The position numbers were made by a program, and so were the translations under genes. From Pseudophaeomoniella oleicola (taxonomy: Eukaryota; Ascomycota; Eurotiomycetes; Phaeomoniellales; Phaeomoniellaceae), in the NCBI GenBank assembly GCA_003868215.1, contig QWDQ01000041.1, positions 175,704-239,703 of the forward strand: a stretch of DNA of 64,000 nucleotides, given 5' to 3'. The notes beneath the pieces were generated by a model. It made no database searches, was not told the origin of the DNA, and saw only the letters and a program-made list of their open reading frames with translations. Positions within the stretch are counted from its first letter, which is position 1, and every line of letters begins with the position of its first letter. Below, one piece after another: positions 11,297 through 21,167 of this stretch.

Positions 11297-12096
11297 ATGG
11301 CGGCGTTCACTCCTTTTGGCGGCCCTGGGTTCAAGGGCCGTAGTATACCCCCGGTTGTTTTGCGTCGGCATATGATACCACAAGGTGATTATCACGGATC
11401 ATGAAAGGCGTCGGCTCTATTTGCTCAGGTAGATAGTTTTCATATAGGGCATTTCAAATAAGAGATTTTCTGCGGTATATACAACAGCGTTCGACAGATG
11501 ACATTACATCCCATGCTTTCGCTAACGAACAGGGCCTCATATCTGGGTGGCCAATACGTCCGGTCAGCCCTGAAGATGGACACAGATCCACCAAGACCAG
11601 ACAAAGCAGCAAAGAAGGTACGGAAAGCCGAATTGGGTGGGTGGATATTGAGTAAGGTGTTGTTTAGGTATTATGTGCCAGGTACCCCATACTCAGCAAT
11701 ACACGTGTTTACTTGGAAAAATAAGTGGAAGGCGTTAGATTACAATACATAATCTTTGACGATTTCTTCCTGTATGTAACCGGTTTACTGTCTTTTACCG
11801 TGCCCAGATCTTAACATCTTCCTTATATTCTGACCTTCGTGAGCTCGAATGACTTATTCAGGTAATTCAGACTGTTGAGCAAAAGAATGGTCATTTATGA
11901 CACGTGAAGTGCCTATCTGGGTGCCATGCGTAGGGACCAGACAGCACGAAACGAGGATTAGGGCATTATTTAGCCTCAGGTGATCTCGCAAATCTCGAAC
12001 CTTTCGACGTCGAGTATCTGTTTCTTCACAGCCCTTCTCAGGCCCGAGTCCTGCTATGAACGAACTTAATGTATAACTCTACAGTGTCCAGTTAAG
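11297..12096. other. Intergenic stretch between Vps62 and the dehydratase
   Basis: Holds the 3' region of the Vps62 gene and the promoter of the dehydratase gene. An 84-codon ATG frame at 11498-11752 has no recognisable content and is taken as chance. No repeats seen. Confidence 0.5.
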
Positions 12097-13233
12097 ATGC
12101 CTCTTGCGGAAGGCTACATGAATGGCCTTTCAAGTCATAATGGTGGACAGATTGAGTGGAAAGGCTTACCTGTCTTCACTGGTTCAACCAAATACGAATC
12201 GCTTCCTGACGTCAAAAGCATTTTGGTCACTGGCGGTGCTGGTTTCATTGGCTCTTGGGTCGTTCGACATTTAGCCATAAATTACCCTGAGTACCATATC
12301 ATCTGCTTCGACAAGCTCGAATATTGTGCCTCTCTCAAGAACATTAAATGCCTGGATAATCTCACGAACTTCGACTTCTTTTATGGTGATGTTACCAGTG
12401 GCTCAGACGTCGAGAAGGCTCTCAAGAAATATGACGTTGACACCATTTTCCACTTCGCAGCACAATCTCACGTCGACCTGAGCTTCAATAACGCGTCCCA
12501 GTTTAACGAGACGAACGTGACAGGCACGCTCACCATGCTTGAATGCGCCGTCAAGGCCAAGGCCAGAGTCAATAAGTTTATCTACGTATCCACAGACGAA
12601 GTCTTGGGCGAAGTCGGACTTGATGATGACGACTTGCTCGAGAACAGCGTCCTTGCTCCAACTAACCCATATTCTGCCAGCAAGGCAGCGGCAGAAATGT
12701 ATGTCAACGCATATGCGAAGAGTTTTCACTTGCCAGTCATCATCGTGCGTAGTAATAATGTCTACGGGCCTCACCAATATCCGGAGAAGATTATCCCCAA
12801 GTTTATCTGTCTACTGGCAGCTGGCCTTCCTCTTACACTTCATGGACATGGCTCCAACACTCGACGATATATTTACGCAGGTGACGCTGCTGATGCTTTC
12901 GATCTCATACTTCACCAGGGCAAGATCGGTCAAACATATCACGTTGATTCTCGTGACGAGATTTCAAATCGGGATTTAGCATTCAAATTGATGGATTCTT
13001 TTGGTATTTCGAGAGACAAACAAGGCTCCATGGCCCATTTCACTCGAGATCGACCGTTCAATGACAAACGATATGCGATCAATGGTGATAAGCTCCGCAC
13101 ACTCGGGTGGGAGCAGCGAACCAACTTTGATACGGGCCTGAAGACCACGATTGACTGGTATCGCCAACATAGCAGTGACTGGTGGGGCGATATTCAGAAT
13201 GCCCTCGCTTCATGTCCTCACAATGGAGAGTAG
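12097..13233 (+). CDS. NDP-glucose 4,6-dehydratase (RmlB/UDP-glucose 4,6-dehydratase type), 378 aa
   Basis: Extended short-chain dehydrogenase that converts dTDP- or UDP-glucose to the 4-keto-6-deoxy sugar. In filamentous fungi related enzymes (for example the Botrytis cinerea UDP-glucose 4,6-dehydratase) make the first step of UDP-rhamnose synthesis, so UDP-glucose is the likely substrate. The NAD-binding motif GGAGFIG is at residues 46-52. The catalytic Thr-Asp-Glu lies in STDEV at 166-168, and Tyr192 and Lys196 form the YxxxK pair (YSASK). RSNNVYGPHQYPEK and RRYIYAGDAADA are the substrate-domain motifs of the RmlB group. Single exon, start ATG at 12097. A partner 3,5-epimerase/4-reductase is not in this window. 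The substrate is inferred, not shown. Confidence 0.88.
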   Translation: MPLAEGYMNGLSSHNGGQIEWKGLPVFTGSTKYESLPDVKSILVTGGAGFIGSWVVRHLAINYPEYHIICFDKLEYCASLKNIKCLDNLTNFDFFYGDVTSGSDVEKALKKYDVDTIFHFAAQSHVDLSFNNASQFNETNVTGTLTMLECAVKAKARVNKFIYVSTDEVLGEVGLDDDDLLENSVLAPTNPYSASKAAAEMYVNAYAKSFHLPVIIVRSNNVYGPHQYPEKIIPKFICLLAAGLPLTLHGHGSNTRRYIYAGDAADAFDLILHQGKIGQTYHVDSRDEISNRDLAFKLMDSFGISRDKQGSMAHFTRDRPFNDKRYAINGDKLRTLGWEQRTNFDTGLKTTIDWYRQHSSDWWGDIQNALASCPHNGE

Positions 13234-14009
13234 AGGACATGGAGATGCAGTCTCTGTCAATATACCATCAAACTCATCCATGGAATAGGAAGCCAGCGGC
13301 CGAGCGTTTGGCCACAACTCTTCATCTAAAGGTCGAGCAAACTGCAACTGGCTCCCGGCACCTGTCGATCTCGGCATAACTGTATAAACACTACAATTTT
13401 GAATACTTTTCTAGATGCGTCAACGCACGAATGTGTACGCACACGACCAGTCATGGACACTTCACTCTGAGCATTTGCTCTGCTTTTGGGAATGGTGATT
13501 TGGATCAGCTACTTAGCATCATGGTTGACAATATACCCCTTTTAGAATAGACGTAAATAGCACTTGTTCAGTTCTGTATAAAACGTCCAAAATGTTACAA
13601 AGATCAATACAGGGTAGTCTTGGATTGAAATTGGTGACTGTTACTGCATCTACGGATATCCCGATGAGCTTGGCAAATTCCAAGATCGTGTAGTTAAACC
13701 AATTTTCGGCACTAGTCCAGAAATGGATAAATTTTTACTCGATGATTCAGAGGACGATGGGATCATATACATTATGTCTGTCACTTTGTCTCCAAAGGCA
13801 TCTGAAGATCACCGTCCCCTTTCTCTTTTCTCCTTTCTCATTCTCTTGGTCTTTGGGGAGGTGGTCTGTCTCGAAAATTATTCGCTAGAGCCGTAATCAC
13901 GTACCTATATTCCCCGGGAACAAATCCCGTAACGAGGCTTGTGTTTCGGAAAGAATTGGACCGTGGGAGGCGAGCAGACCTTGACTAGAACGATATTCGA
14001 TAGTCCATT
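13234..14009. other. Intergenic stretch upstream of ade2
   Basis: No gene seen. A CT-rich stretch (about 13818-13850) lies 150-200 nt upstream of the ade2 start and is the likely core promoter/leader. Confidence 0.45.
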
Positions 14010-15834
14010 ATGGATGATAGAGTAGTGGGTGTTCTAGGCGGTGGCCAGCTTGGTCGCATGCTGGTGGAGGCTGCCCATCGGCTGAACGTCAAGGTCACGA
14101 TCCTTGATGCCCCCAATTCACCAGCAAAACAGATCAACGCTGTCCAAAAGCATGTGGATGGCTCTTTTGCGAAGGCAGATGATGTACAGAGCATCTCGAC
14201 GCAATGTGATGTTTTGACTGTTGAGATCGAGCATGTCAATACTCGCATTCTCGAGGAAGTGTCAAGAGCTTCTGCAAAGCCAGCTATATACCCAAGCTGG
14301 AAGACGATACGTACCATCCAGGACAAGTTCACGCAAAAGGAATATCTAATACGAAATGGTGTCGCCACTGCCGAGTCCATCCCCATCGACATGGCTTCAT
14401 CCGAAGCTCTCCAGAAAGTCGGCGCACAGTTGGGCTATCCTTTTATGCTGAAATCTCGCACGGAAGCCTACGACGGCAAAGGGAACTTTCCAGTGAAATC
14501 AGCCGATGATATCCCAGCCGCACTTGAAGCCTTGAAGAATCGGCCGCTATATGCAGAGAAATGGGCGAACTTCAAGCTGGAACTAGCTGCCATGGTTGTA
14601 CACACGAGCGACAAAGAAGTCCCATCGGAGTGGGAAAAGCATACCTTATCCTATCCTGTTGTTGAAACGGTCCATGAAGACAGTATCTGCAAATTGGTTT
14701 ATGCGCCAGCAAGGGGAGTCTCAGAGAAGATTTTGCAACAAGCACAGCAATTGGCCCGACGAGCTGTAGCTTGCTTCGCTGGCAAAGGCGTTTTCGGAGT
14801 CGAAATGTTCCTCTTGGAAGACGGTTCGTAGTTTCCACTACTTGCGTAACCGTCCGCTGACTTGTACAGGTACTCTGCTGGTGAACGAGATTGCACCTCG
14901 CCCTCACAATTCTGGTCATTACACTATCGAAGCTTGTCACATGTCACAGTACGAAGCTCATCTCAGAGCCATCCTTGACATCGAAATTCCGGACGGTAGC
15001 ACAGACTTCGTGACAAATGATACCCATTCGATAATGCTAAACATCCTCGGGGGTTCTCAGAAGGACTCCCACATTCGAATCGGCAAAGAGGCTCTGAAGG
15101 TTCCAGGAGCCAAGATTCACCTTTACGGAAAGGGTGATGCCCGACCAGGACGGAAAATGGGTCACATTACCCTTGTCGGAAGTTCGATGGAGGAAGTGGA
15201 AGCGAAGCTCCAACCTCTTGTAGACTGCGTGGACAACATTCGCGCTGAACGACTAGGACTAAAGTCCAAGCTCTCACAGGCCGCTGCAAAGGTTACGGGC
15301 CAGGATACGAATCCTGGCAAGGCGAGGAAACCCCTCATTGGTGTCACCATGGGCTCCGACTCAGACCTGAATGTTCTCAAACCCGGTCTTGCGATATTAG
15401 ATGAATTGAACCTACCATACGAGGTCACCATTACATCGGCACACCGAACACCAGCTCGCATGCTCGACTATGCACGGCAAGCTGCCTCTCGCGGACTCAA
15501 GGTCATCATTGGAGCCGCTGGAGGAGCAGCCCATCTTCCGGGAATGCTAGCTGCCGCCACGCCTCTACCAGTCATCGGCGTCCCCGTCAAAGGCAGTACT
15601 CTGGATGGAATGGACAGCTTGCTCAGCATCGTTCAGATGCCACGGGGGGTACCAGTGGCTACGGTGGCGATCAACAATTCTACGAACGCTGCACTGTTGG
15701 CGGCACGGATTGTAGGCTCGGCCGACGCTAATGTCAGACGTCAGATGGAGGAATATCAAAGTAACATGGAGACCACCGTGCTTCAAAAGGCCGAGAAATT
15801 AGAAACAGGCGGGTGGAAAAGCTATGCAGCATGA
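14010..15834 (+). CDS. ade2: Phosphoribosylaminoimidazole carboxylase (Ade2, PurK-PurE fusion), 592 aa
   Basis: Catalyses the conversion of AIR to CAIR in purine synthesis. Exons 14010-14823 and 14870-15834; the 46-nt intron (GTTCGT...TACAG) restores [22 protein letters not shown]. The N-terminal half is an ATP-grasp PurK domain opening with GVLGGGQLGRML (residues 7-18) and with LKSRTEAYDGKGN in the middle. The C-terminal part is a class I PurE mutase domain: GVTMGSDSDL, TSAHRTPAR, GAAGGAAHLPGM and the closing GVPVKGSTLDGMDSL. This fusion order is the fungal form, and 592 residues fits its usual length. Cytosolic. The donor GTTCGT is weaker than the others in the window. It is convergent with the DUF3605 gene, with only 164 nt between coding ends. 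Confidence 0.97.
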
Positions 15835-15998
15835 TGTACTAAGATATTGTCTCTAGATTTTATCTCAAAGCACTCTAATAGCAAGAATCCCCAAAACGTG
15901 CATTCGTTTTGTCTCGGGCAGTGTCTATAACCCAACCTCGTAACGTCTTGTTCTAGAACGTACACCAGTAGCAAGCTTGCCCTGAATCCCATGTAACG

Positions 15999-16721
15999 TC
16001 ACTGCACCTGCTTCTCACCTTTTGTCCACTCAAGGATCAAATCCTCAGGCACGTCCCGGACCAGAACATGTACATGGTCCAAGCCCGGTACACTCTGCAA
16101 TGCCGTCCAATTCTTGAACCACAGCACCTTCTCCTCCGAGCCTGGCAAACCCTTTACCCGATCCACGAAGTTCCTCTGCACAAATTCCTCGACCAACTTC
16201 TTGCTTTCAGCCGTCATGTCACCCCTAGTTGGCTCCGTGGGTAGCTTGTTCTTCAGCCATACTACGATGTGCGTGATGCCGTCCTCCAGGCCATACGGCC
16301 AGTCGTTCGGTAGGATCTTGTAGTCGTCCTCGTTTGCGAAGGGAGTCGGGTCCTTGTATTCGAACAGTGGGCCAGTCTCCGGCGTTGACGTCGGCAGAGG
16401 TGTCCATTTTAGTCTTTGCGAGCAGATGTAGTTCATTATCGTGCCGTGGACGGCTTTGGTGGCTCTGGACCATTCGATGTATCGGGCCAGGTCTAAGGGT
16501 TTCCTTTTCAGGACGGCGAGATCATTCTGCGCTGATTGCGATTAGATCGTGGGTTCACTCAGCAAGTGTGAAGGGAGGCAGTACTTGCCGATGATGTCTT
16601 TGAGTTCCTCCCATGTGTGAGGTTGGAAGTCTTCGTCCTTGGTCATGAGCTGTTCTCGGTCGATGGCGTTCAATGAGAAGGGAGCTGCGCTCTCAGCAGA
16701 TCCTTCCTGCACTGCAGCCAT
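15999..16721 (-). CDS. DUF3605 protein (N-acetylglucosamine-induced protein 1-like), 221 aa, with a GC-AG intron
   Basis: Fungal family PF12239, named after the Candida N-acetylglucosamine-induced protein; no biochemical activity is known to me. Exons 16721-16589 and 16531-15999. The only splice that keeps frame uses a GC donor (GCAAGT at 16588) with CTAATC and CAG at the acceptor (16532), 57 nt in all. It gives KDII-AQ-NDLAVLKRKP, which fits the family pattern, whereas the GT two bases further on breaks the frame with every nearby AG. Core motifs: PHTWEELK, MNYICSQRLKWTPL, FEYKDPTPFA, NDWPYGLEDGITHIVVWLK and HVLVRDVPEDLI. No signal peptide or membrane segment. The first ATG of the frame is 16721. 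Divergent from cbr1. Confidence 0.85.
16532..16588 (-). other. GC-AG intron of the DUF3605 gene
   Basis: 57 nt on the minus strand with donor GCAAGT, branch site TCTAATC and acceptor AATCAG. GCAAGT is the consensus of the rare GC donor class. Chosen because it alone joins both exons in the correct frame. Confidence 0.75.
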
Positions 16722-17363
16722 GCCTGGCGAAGCTTTCAAAGCTGTAGTGCAAAAGTTGATCAGTGGTAATGAAATGCTATGCTCCTACAGTTGGGGAATC
16801 TTCATGGGCACAGTATCTACAATACTCGACATCACCAGCGTCATTCATTGGCTTCGTCCCTGTGCCGCATTGGGTGCTACCTCCAACGACACCTAAAGTT
16901 TAGGATAGCTAAGAAAGTTGGGCTTTTAAAGCTCCGATTTTCGAAGGAGCTCCAGCTAATCATCTTAACGGTAGCTAAACTGTATCTGCCACAGTGCGAT
17001 GATATTACTGTAAGTTAGTAGTGGAAGGCTGCAATCCTTGACCCAGATGGTGAAAGATTTCCCGTTCTGATCGCTTATCGTGCCACTGGGAAGTGCGCCT
17101 AAATCCGGGATCGCTGCCCCGAAATCGCCCACAGCAAAAGAGCGGGTTTCATTGCCATACTGGTCTCCCCACACCTTACAAAACACAAAATCCGTCGCGG
17201 TTCGAAAGAGCAGCGCATTTTGGAGGGGTTGTCAATTCTTGATCACTGTGCGACCTTCTCCTGTGACAGTCATTGTGCGCTCCGACAGAGACAATTGGAG
17301 CAACATGGGGTGAGTGAGCGCTTCTCCTTCCTCCTAATGCATACGGGCTACACAAACTTGAGG
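16722..17363. other. Shared divergent promoter, DUF3605 gene/cbr1
   Basis: 642 nt between two divergent starts. It includes the alternative first exon of cbr1 (ATG at 17305). No other feature recognised. Confidence 0.45.
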
Positions 17364-18431
17364 ATGCGAAGCTTACTGAATGTACCTAGTCACCCAGCAT
17401 TGTCCTCCAAGCTTGTGAATGGAGTATACATCCCCTCGGCGCTGTTGATAGTCGGCGTCTTCATTGTCAAGAAGGAATGGCTACCTTACGCGACAGCGCT
17501 GGCTGCTATTCTCAGTGGTCTAAAGATATTTGCTGCGGCGGGTGCCGGTGAGTGAAGTGACCGTGTGCGACCAATTTGGTCTACGAGCTGACAGAGAATT
17601 CTTGTAGGTAGCCGCAAGGTTCTCAACCCGGAGCAATTCCAGGAATTCCCGCTTACCGAGAAAACAATTGTCTCTCACAATGTCGCCATCTACAGGTTCA
17701 CCCTGCCAAAGCCAACCGATATCCTCGGCCTTCCCATCGGTCAACACATCTCCTTGGCCGCGACGATTCCAGGGCAACCCAAAGAGGTTGTACGCTCATA
17801 CACACCCATTTCCTCGGATGAGGAACAGGGGTATTTTGATCTATTGGTGAAAGCATATGCCCAGGGAAATATCTCCGCGCACTTGGCCAAGCTTCAAGTC
17901 GGTCAAGTCATGAAGGTCAGGGGCCCAAAGGGAGCTATGGTCTACACTCCAAACCTCTGCAGGCATATCGGAATGATTGCTGGTGGCACTGGTATTACAC
18001 CAATGCTTCAGATCATTCGCGCCATCGTCAGGGGCAGGCCTAGAAATGGAGGTAAAGATACTACGCAAGTCGATCTCATCTTCGCAAATGTCAATCCCGA
18101 GGACATCTTATTGAAGGATGATCTCGAGAAGATCGTGAAGGAAGACGACGGTATCAGAGTCCACTATGTTCTCAACAATCCGCCTGAAGCTTGGACTGGT
18201 GGGGTCGGTTTTGTCACTGTCGATATGATAAAGGTATGATTTAGTGAAGTTTGCAATTCAACCAATACTAATAAGGTACAGGAGCGTCTACCGGCGCCAG
18301 CAGATGACGTCAAGATTCTGATCTGTGGTCCTCCGCCTATGGTCAGTGCCATGAAGAAAGCTACAGAGTCCTTGGGCTTCAAGAAAGCTCGCCCAGTCAG
18401 CAAGTTGGAGGATCAGGTCTTCTGCTTTTAG
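17364..18431 (+). CDS. cbr1: NADH-cytochrome b5 reductase 1 (Cbr1), 319 aa
   Basis: FAD enzyme that passes electrons from NADH to cytochrome b5 at the ER and outer mitochondrial membrane. Exons 17364-17547, 17608-18233 and 18282-18431; introns of 60 and 48 nt, the second with a perfect TACTAATA branch site. An N-terminal membrane anchor at about residues 18-48 precedes the reductase core. RSYTPISS binds [13 protein letters not shown] and [10 protein letters not shown] bind NAD(H), and the chain ends in QVFCF as usual. Length fits the family. Start: ATG 17364 (purine at -3) gives [13 protein letters not shown]. An alternative is ATG 17305 with a consensus GTGAGT donor, spliced (17310-17389) to give MGHPAL; transcript data would decide. 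Confidence 0.92.
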
Positions 18432-18919
18432 AGAACATGATATATTGCGCACGCAACTCTACAGCTACGGGAAAAAGTTATTACGCTCTCCACAAGCATC
18501 TTGAAGCGTTCATGCAACGGTTTAGTCTGATCCTTCGATCAGGGGATGGTGGGTATGTCGATTCAACAGTTAAGACTCTGTTACCTACGTACATATAGTA
18601 TAGTAAAAAAAGGATAAAATGATCCAACGTTACCTACCTATGCATAATACTTGATAAGTTTCCGTCATATTCACTGAAGGGCCCAATACTTTCTTATATC
18701 ATACAAAGTCATGGGTAAATGAGTCTCGAACAGTGGCGACAGTTCAGGGGAGCCTTTGGTCACGTGGCCCAAAATTTTCGGACCTACAACGGATCGCAAC
18801 GATTGGTCGAGAGGAATAATTATTATTCACATATCGAAATATCGAATGCCCAATGACTAACATTTTAGAACTACCTAACAGTTTTCTTCCTCCGTTGATT
18901 CACAAGAGAAAGGATATGA
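18432..18919. other. Intergenic stretch upstream of the arginyl-tRNA synthetase gene
   Basis: No gene seen. Contains TACC-rich pieces (TTACCTACGTAC near 18591, TTACCTACCTA near 18632) like those in other gaps of the window, and an AT-rich stretch before the synthetase start. Confidence 0.4.
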
Positions 18920-18942
18920 ATGCAGAACTCCTACCGTATTAG
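18916..18942 (+). promoter_or_regulatory. Overlapping uORF at the first AUG of the arginyl-tRNA synthetase
   Basis: An ATG at 18916 opens an 8-codon frame (MNAELLPY, stop TAG 18940-18942) that overlaps the first in-frame ATG at 18920 in another frame. It would reduce initiation at 18920 and, with the ATG-free stretch that follows, favour scanning to the strong ATG at 19181. Confidence 0.5.
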
Positions 18943-21167
18943 ACAATTTCTTCTGCCATTCTCAACAATTTTATCTTCATCTTCTTCGTCTGGCTCTATT
19001 ACTACTAAACGGGGCTGTTGTTCTAATTTCACCACCGGCAGACTTCTTACTGGATCATTGTCATTGCTATCGTGTACCAAGTTGAGAGATTCACATCAAC
19101 AGCAACGACAGCGTCTCGCGCCGCGAACGGGGTTCTCACAGTCTGCTGTTGCCAAAGCGTCAAGCTGGTCACTGGCAAACATGGCGTTCCCAAACTCGTA
19201 CCCTGAACTCAACCCGGTCGATGTCTACCGAGAGCACATCGCCGGTATTCTGGGACCGATCGTCGGCCTTGACCCGACCTTCGTTTACCCCAGATTATCC
19301 TGGACGATGACGCTTGACAAGGGTGATTTAATGCTTCCTGTCCCAGCGCTACAGATCAAAGGCAAGAAGCCTCAGGACCTAGCCGTTGAGATTAGCGAGA
19401 AGTTCCCCGAGACGGATCTGGTGGAGAAGCCGAACGTCTCTGGTACTTATCTTCAATTCTTCTTCAAGCCCGGCCTTCTCACCAAGAATATCGTGGGAGA
19501 TATTCTCAAGAGGAAGGGTGATTATGGCTCGAATCCGACTTTCGGATTGAGAGATCCGTCGGACCCGTCGAAGGGCAGGAAAAAGATCATTGTGGAGTTC
19601 TCGTCGCCCAACATCGCTAAACCTTTCCATGCCGGTCACTTGCGAAGTACGATCATTGGAGGCTTCATTGCTAAGCTGTACGCCTTCATCGGCTGGGATG
19701 TGCTCAGGATGAACTATCTTGGAGATTGGGGAAAGCAGTATGGTCTACTTGCCAACGGCTACAAGCAATTTGGTAGTGAGGAGGAACTTTTGAAGGATCC
19801 TATCAATCATCTGTTTAATGTATACGTCAAGATAAACGACGTCGTCAGAGAGCAAGAAGGGCCAATTAAGGAGTTGAAGGATCAAATCAAGGCCGAAACG
19901 TCTCAAGGAAAGGATGTCTCCGAGCTCGAAAAGAAGCTTGAGCAGTTGGTCGACGTCAGCGAGGATGAAAATGCTCGACGGTATTTCAAAAGTATGGAAG
20001 ACGGAGACCCAGATGCACTAGCCCTTTGGGAGAAGTTCAGAGATTTGAGCATCATAAAATACCAACAGACCTATGCCCGACTCAATATTGACTTCGACGA
20101 ATACTCAGGAGAGTCAAAGGTGGCACCGGAATCCATTTCCATGGTTTCAAAAGAGCTTGCGGAGAAGGGAGTATCGGAGATGTCTGATGGTGCTGTTATT
20201 GTCGATTTCGGGAAACATGGTGCAAAGAAGCTTGGCAAAGCTATTTTCCAGCGCAAAGATGGAACTCCGCTATATCTAACCCGGGACATTGCAGCCATCA
20301 GGGAACGATACGACAAATACCATTTTGACAAGATGATTTACGTTGTGGCTGCTCAACAAGATCTGCACCTTGCTCAATTCTTCAAAGTGACGGAATTGAG
20401 TGGTCATAAGGAGATCTCGGACAAGTGCCAGCACATCAATTTTGGAATGGTGCGAGGCATGAGCACCCGTAAAGGTACCGTAAAATTCTTGGATGATATT
20501 CTCCGAGATGTAGGTGAGAAGATGCATGAGGTCATGAAGAAGAACCAAGCGAAGTATGAGCAAGTCGAGAATCCGGATGCAGTGGCCGATACCTTAGGTA
20601 TCACCGCCGTGATGGTCCAGGATATGACCGGCAAGAGGTATGGCGCGATCCGATCTTCCGGTGATTTCCAAAAGCTGACCATATGGTAGAATCAACGGGT
20701 ACGACTTTAATCTGGAGGCCATGACCTCGTTCGAAGGTGACACTGGTCCGTATCTTCAATACGCTCATGCACGATTATGCTCCATTGCCAGGCGAGCTGG
20801 AGTGGAAAGACAGCAGATTGAGAACGCGAATCTTGACCTCTTGAAGGAGTCACATGCAGTCGACCTTGTTCGCACGCTCTCACAATGGCCAGATGTGGTA
20901 TTGAACACGGTGAAGACCCTGGAACCCGCTACGGTACTCACCTATCTCTTCAAAATGACGCATGCCTTGAGTTCGAGTTATGACGTGCTCAGAGTTGTTG
21001 GAAGCGAGCCAGATGTGTTGGCAGCGAGGATGGCCCTGTATGAAAGTGCCCGCCAAGTCCTTTCGAATGGAATGACACTGCTCGGTTTGAGTCCAGTGGA
21101 GAGGTATTTTCCTGCTAACACTGCATCACATGAGTCGCGATAGACTAACAGCTCGAACAGGATGTAA
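18920..21167 (+). CDS. Arginyl-tRNA synthetase, 712 aa (probable mitochondrial and cytosolic forms)
   Basis: Class I synthetase charging tRNA-Arg. Exons 18920-20637, 20690-21103 and 21161-21167. Introns of 52 nt (restores GKR-INGYDFNLEAMTSFEGD) and 57 nt, the latter leaving a 7-nt last exon that supplies the final Arg base, Met and stop (LGLSPVERM, the usual end of the family). HIGH motif as HAGH in FHAGHLRSTI near residue 238; the KMSKS site is the degenerate MSTRKG common in eukaryotic ArgRS; a DALR anticodon domain forms the C-terminus. Residues 1-87 are Ser/Arg-rich with almost no acids, like a mitochondrial presequence. The second in-frame ATG, at 19181 (Met88, AAC before and G after), would start the cytosolic enzyme. 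The first ATG has T at -3 and is overlapped by a uORF. Confidence 0.95.

Noticed and set aside
16542-16739. Unspliced reading of DUF3605 exon 1 through its intron
   Set aside because: Adds non-conserved residues and a stop; the GC-AG splice restores the family sequence.
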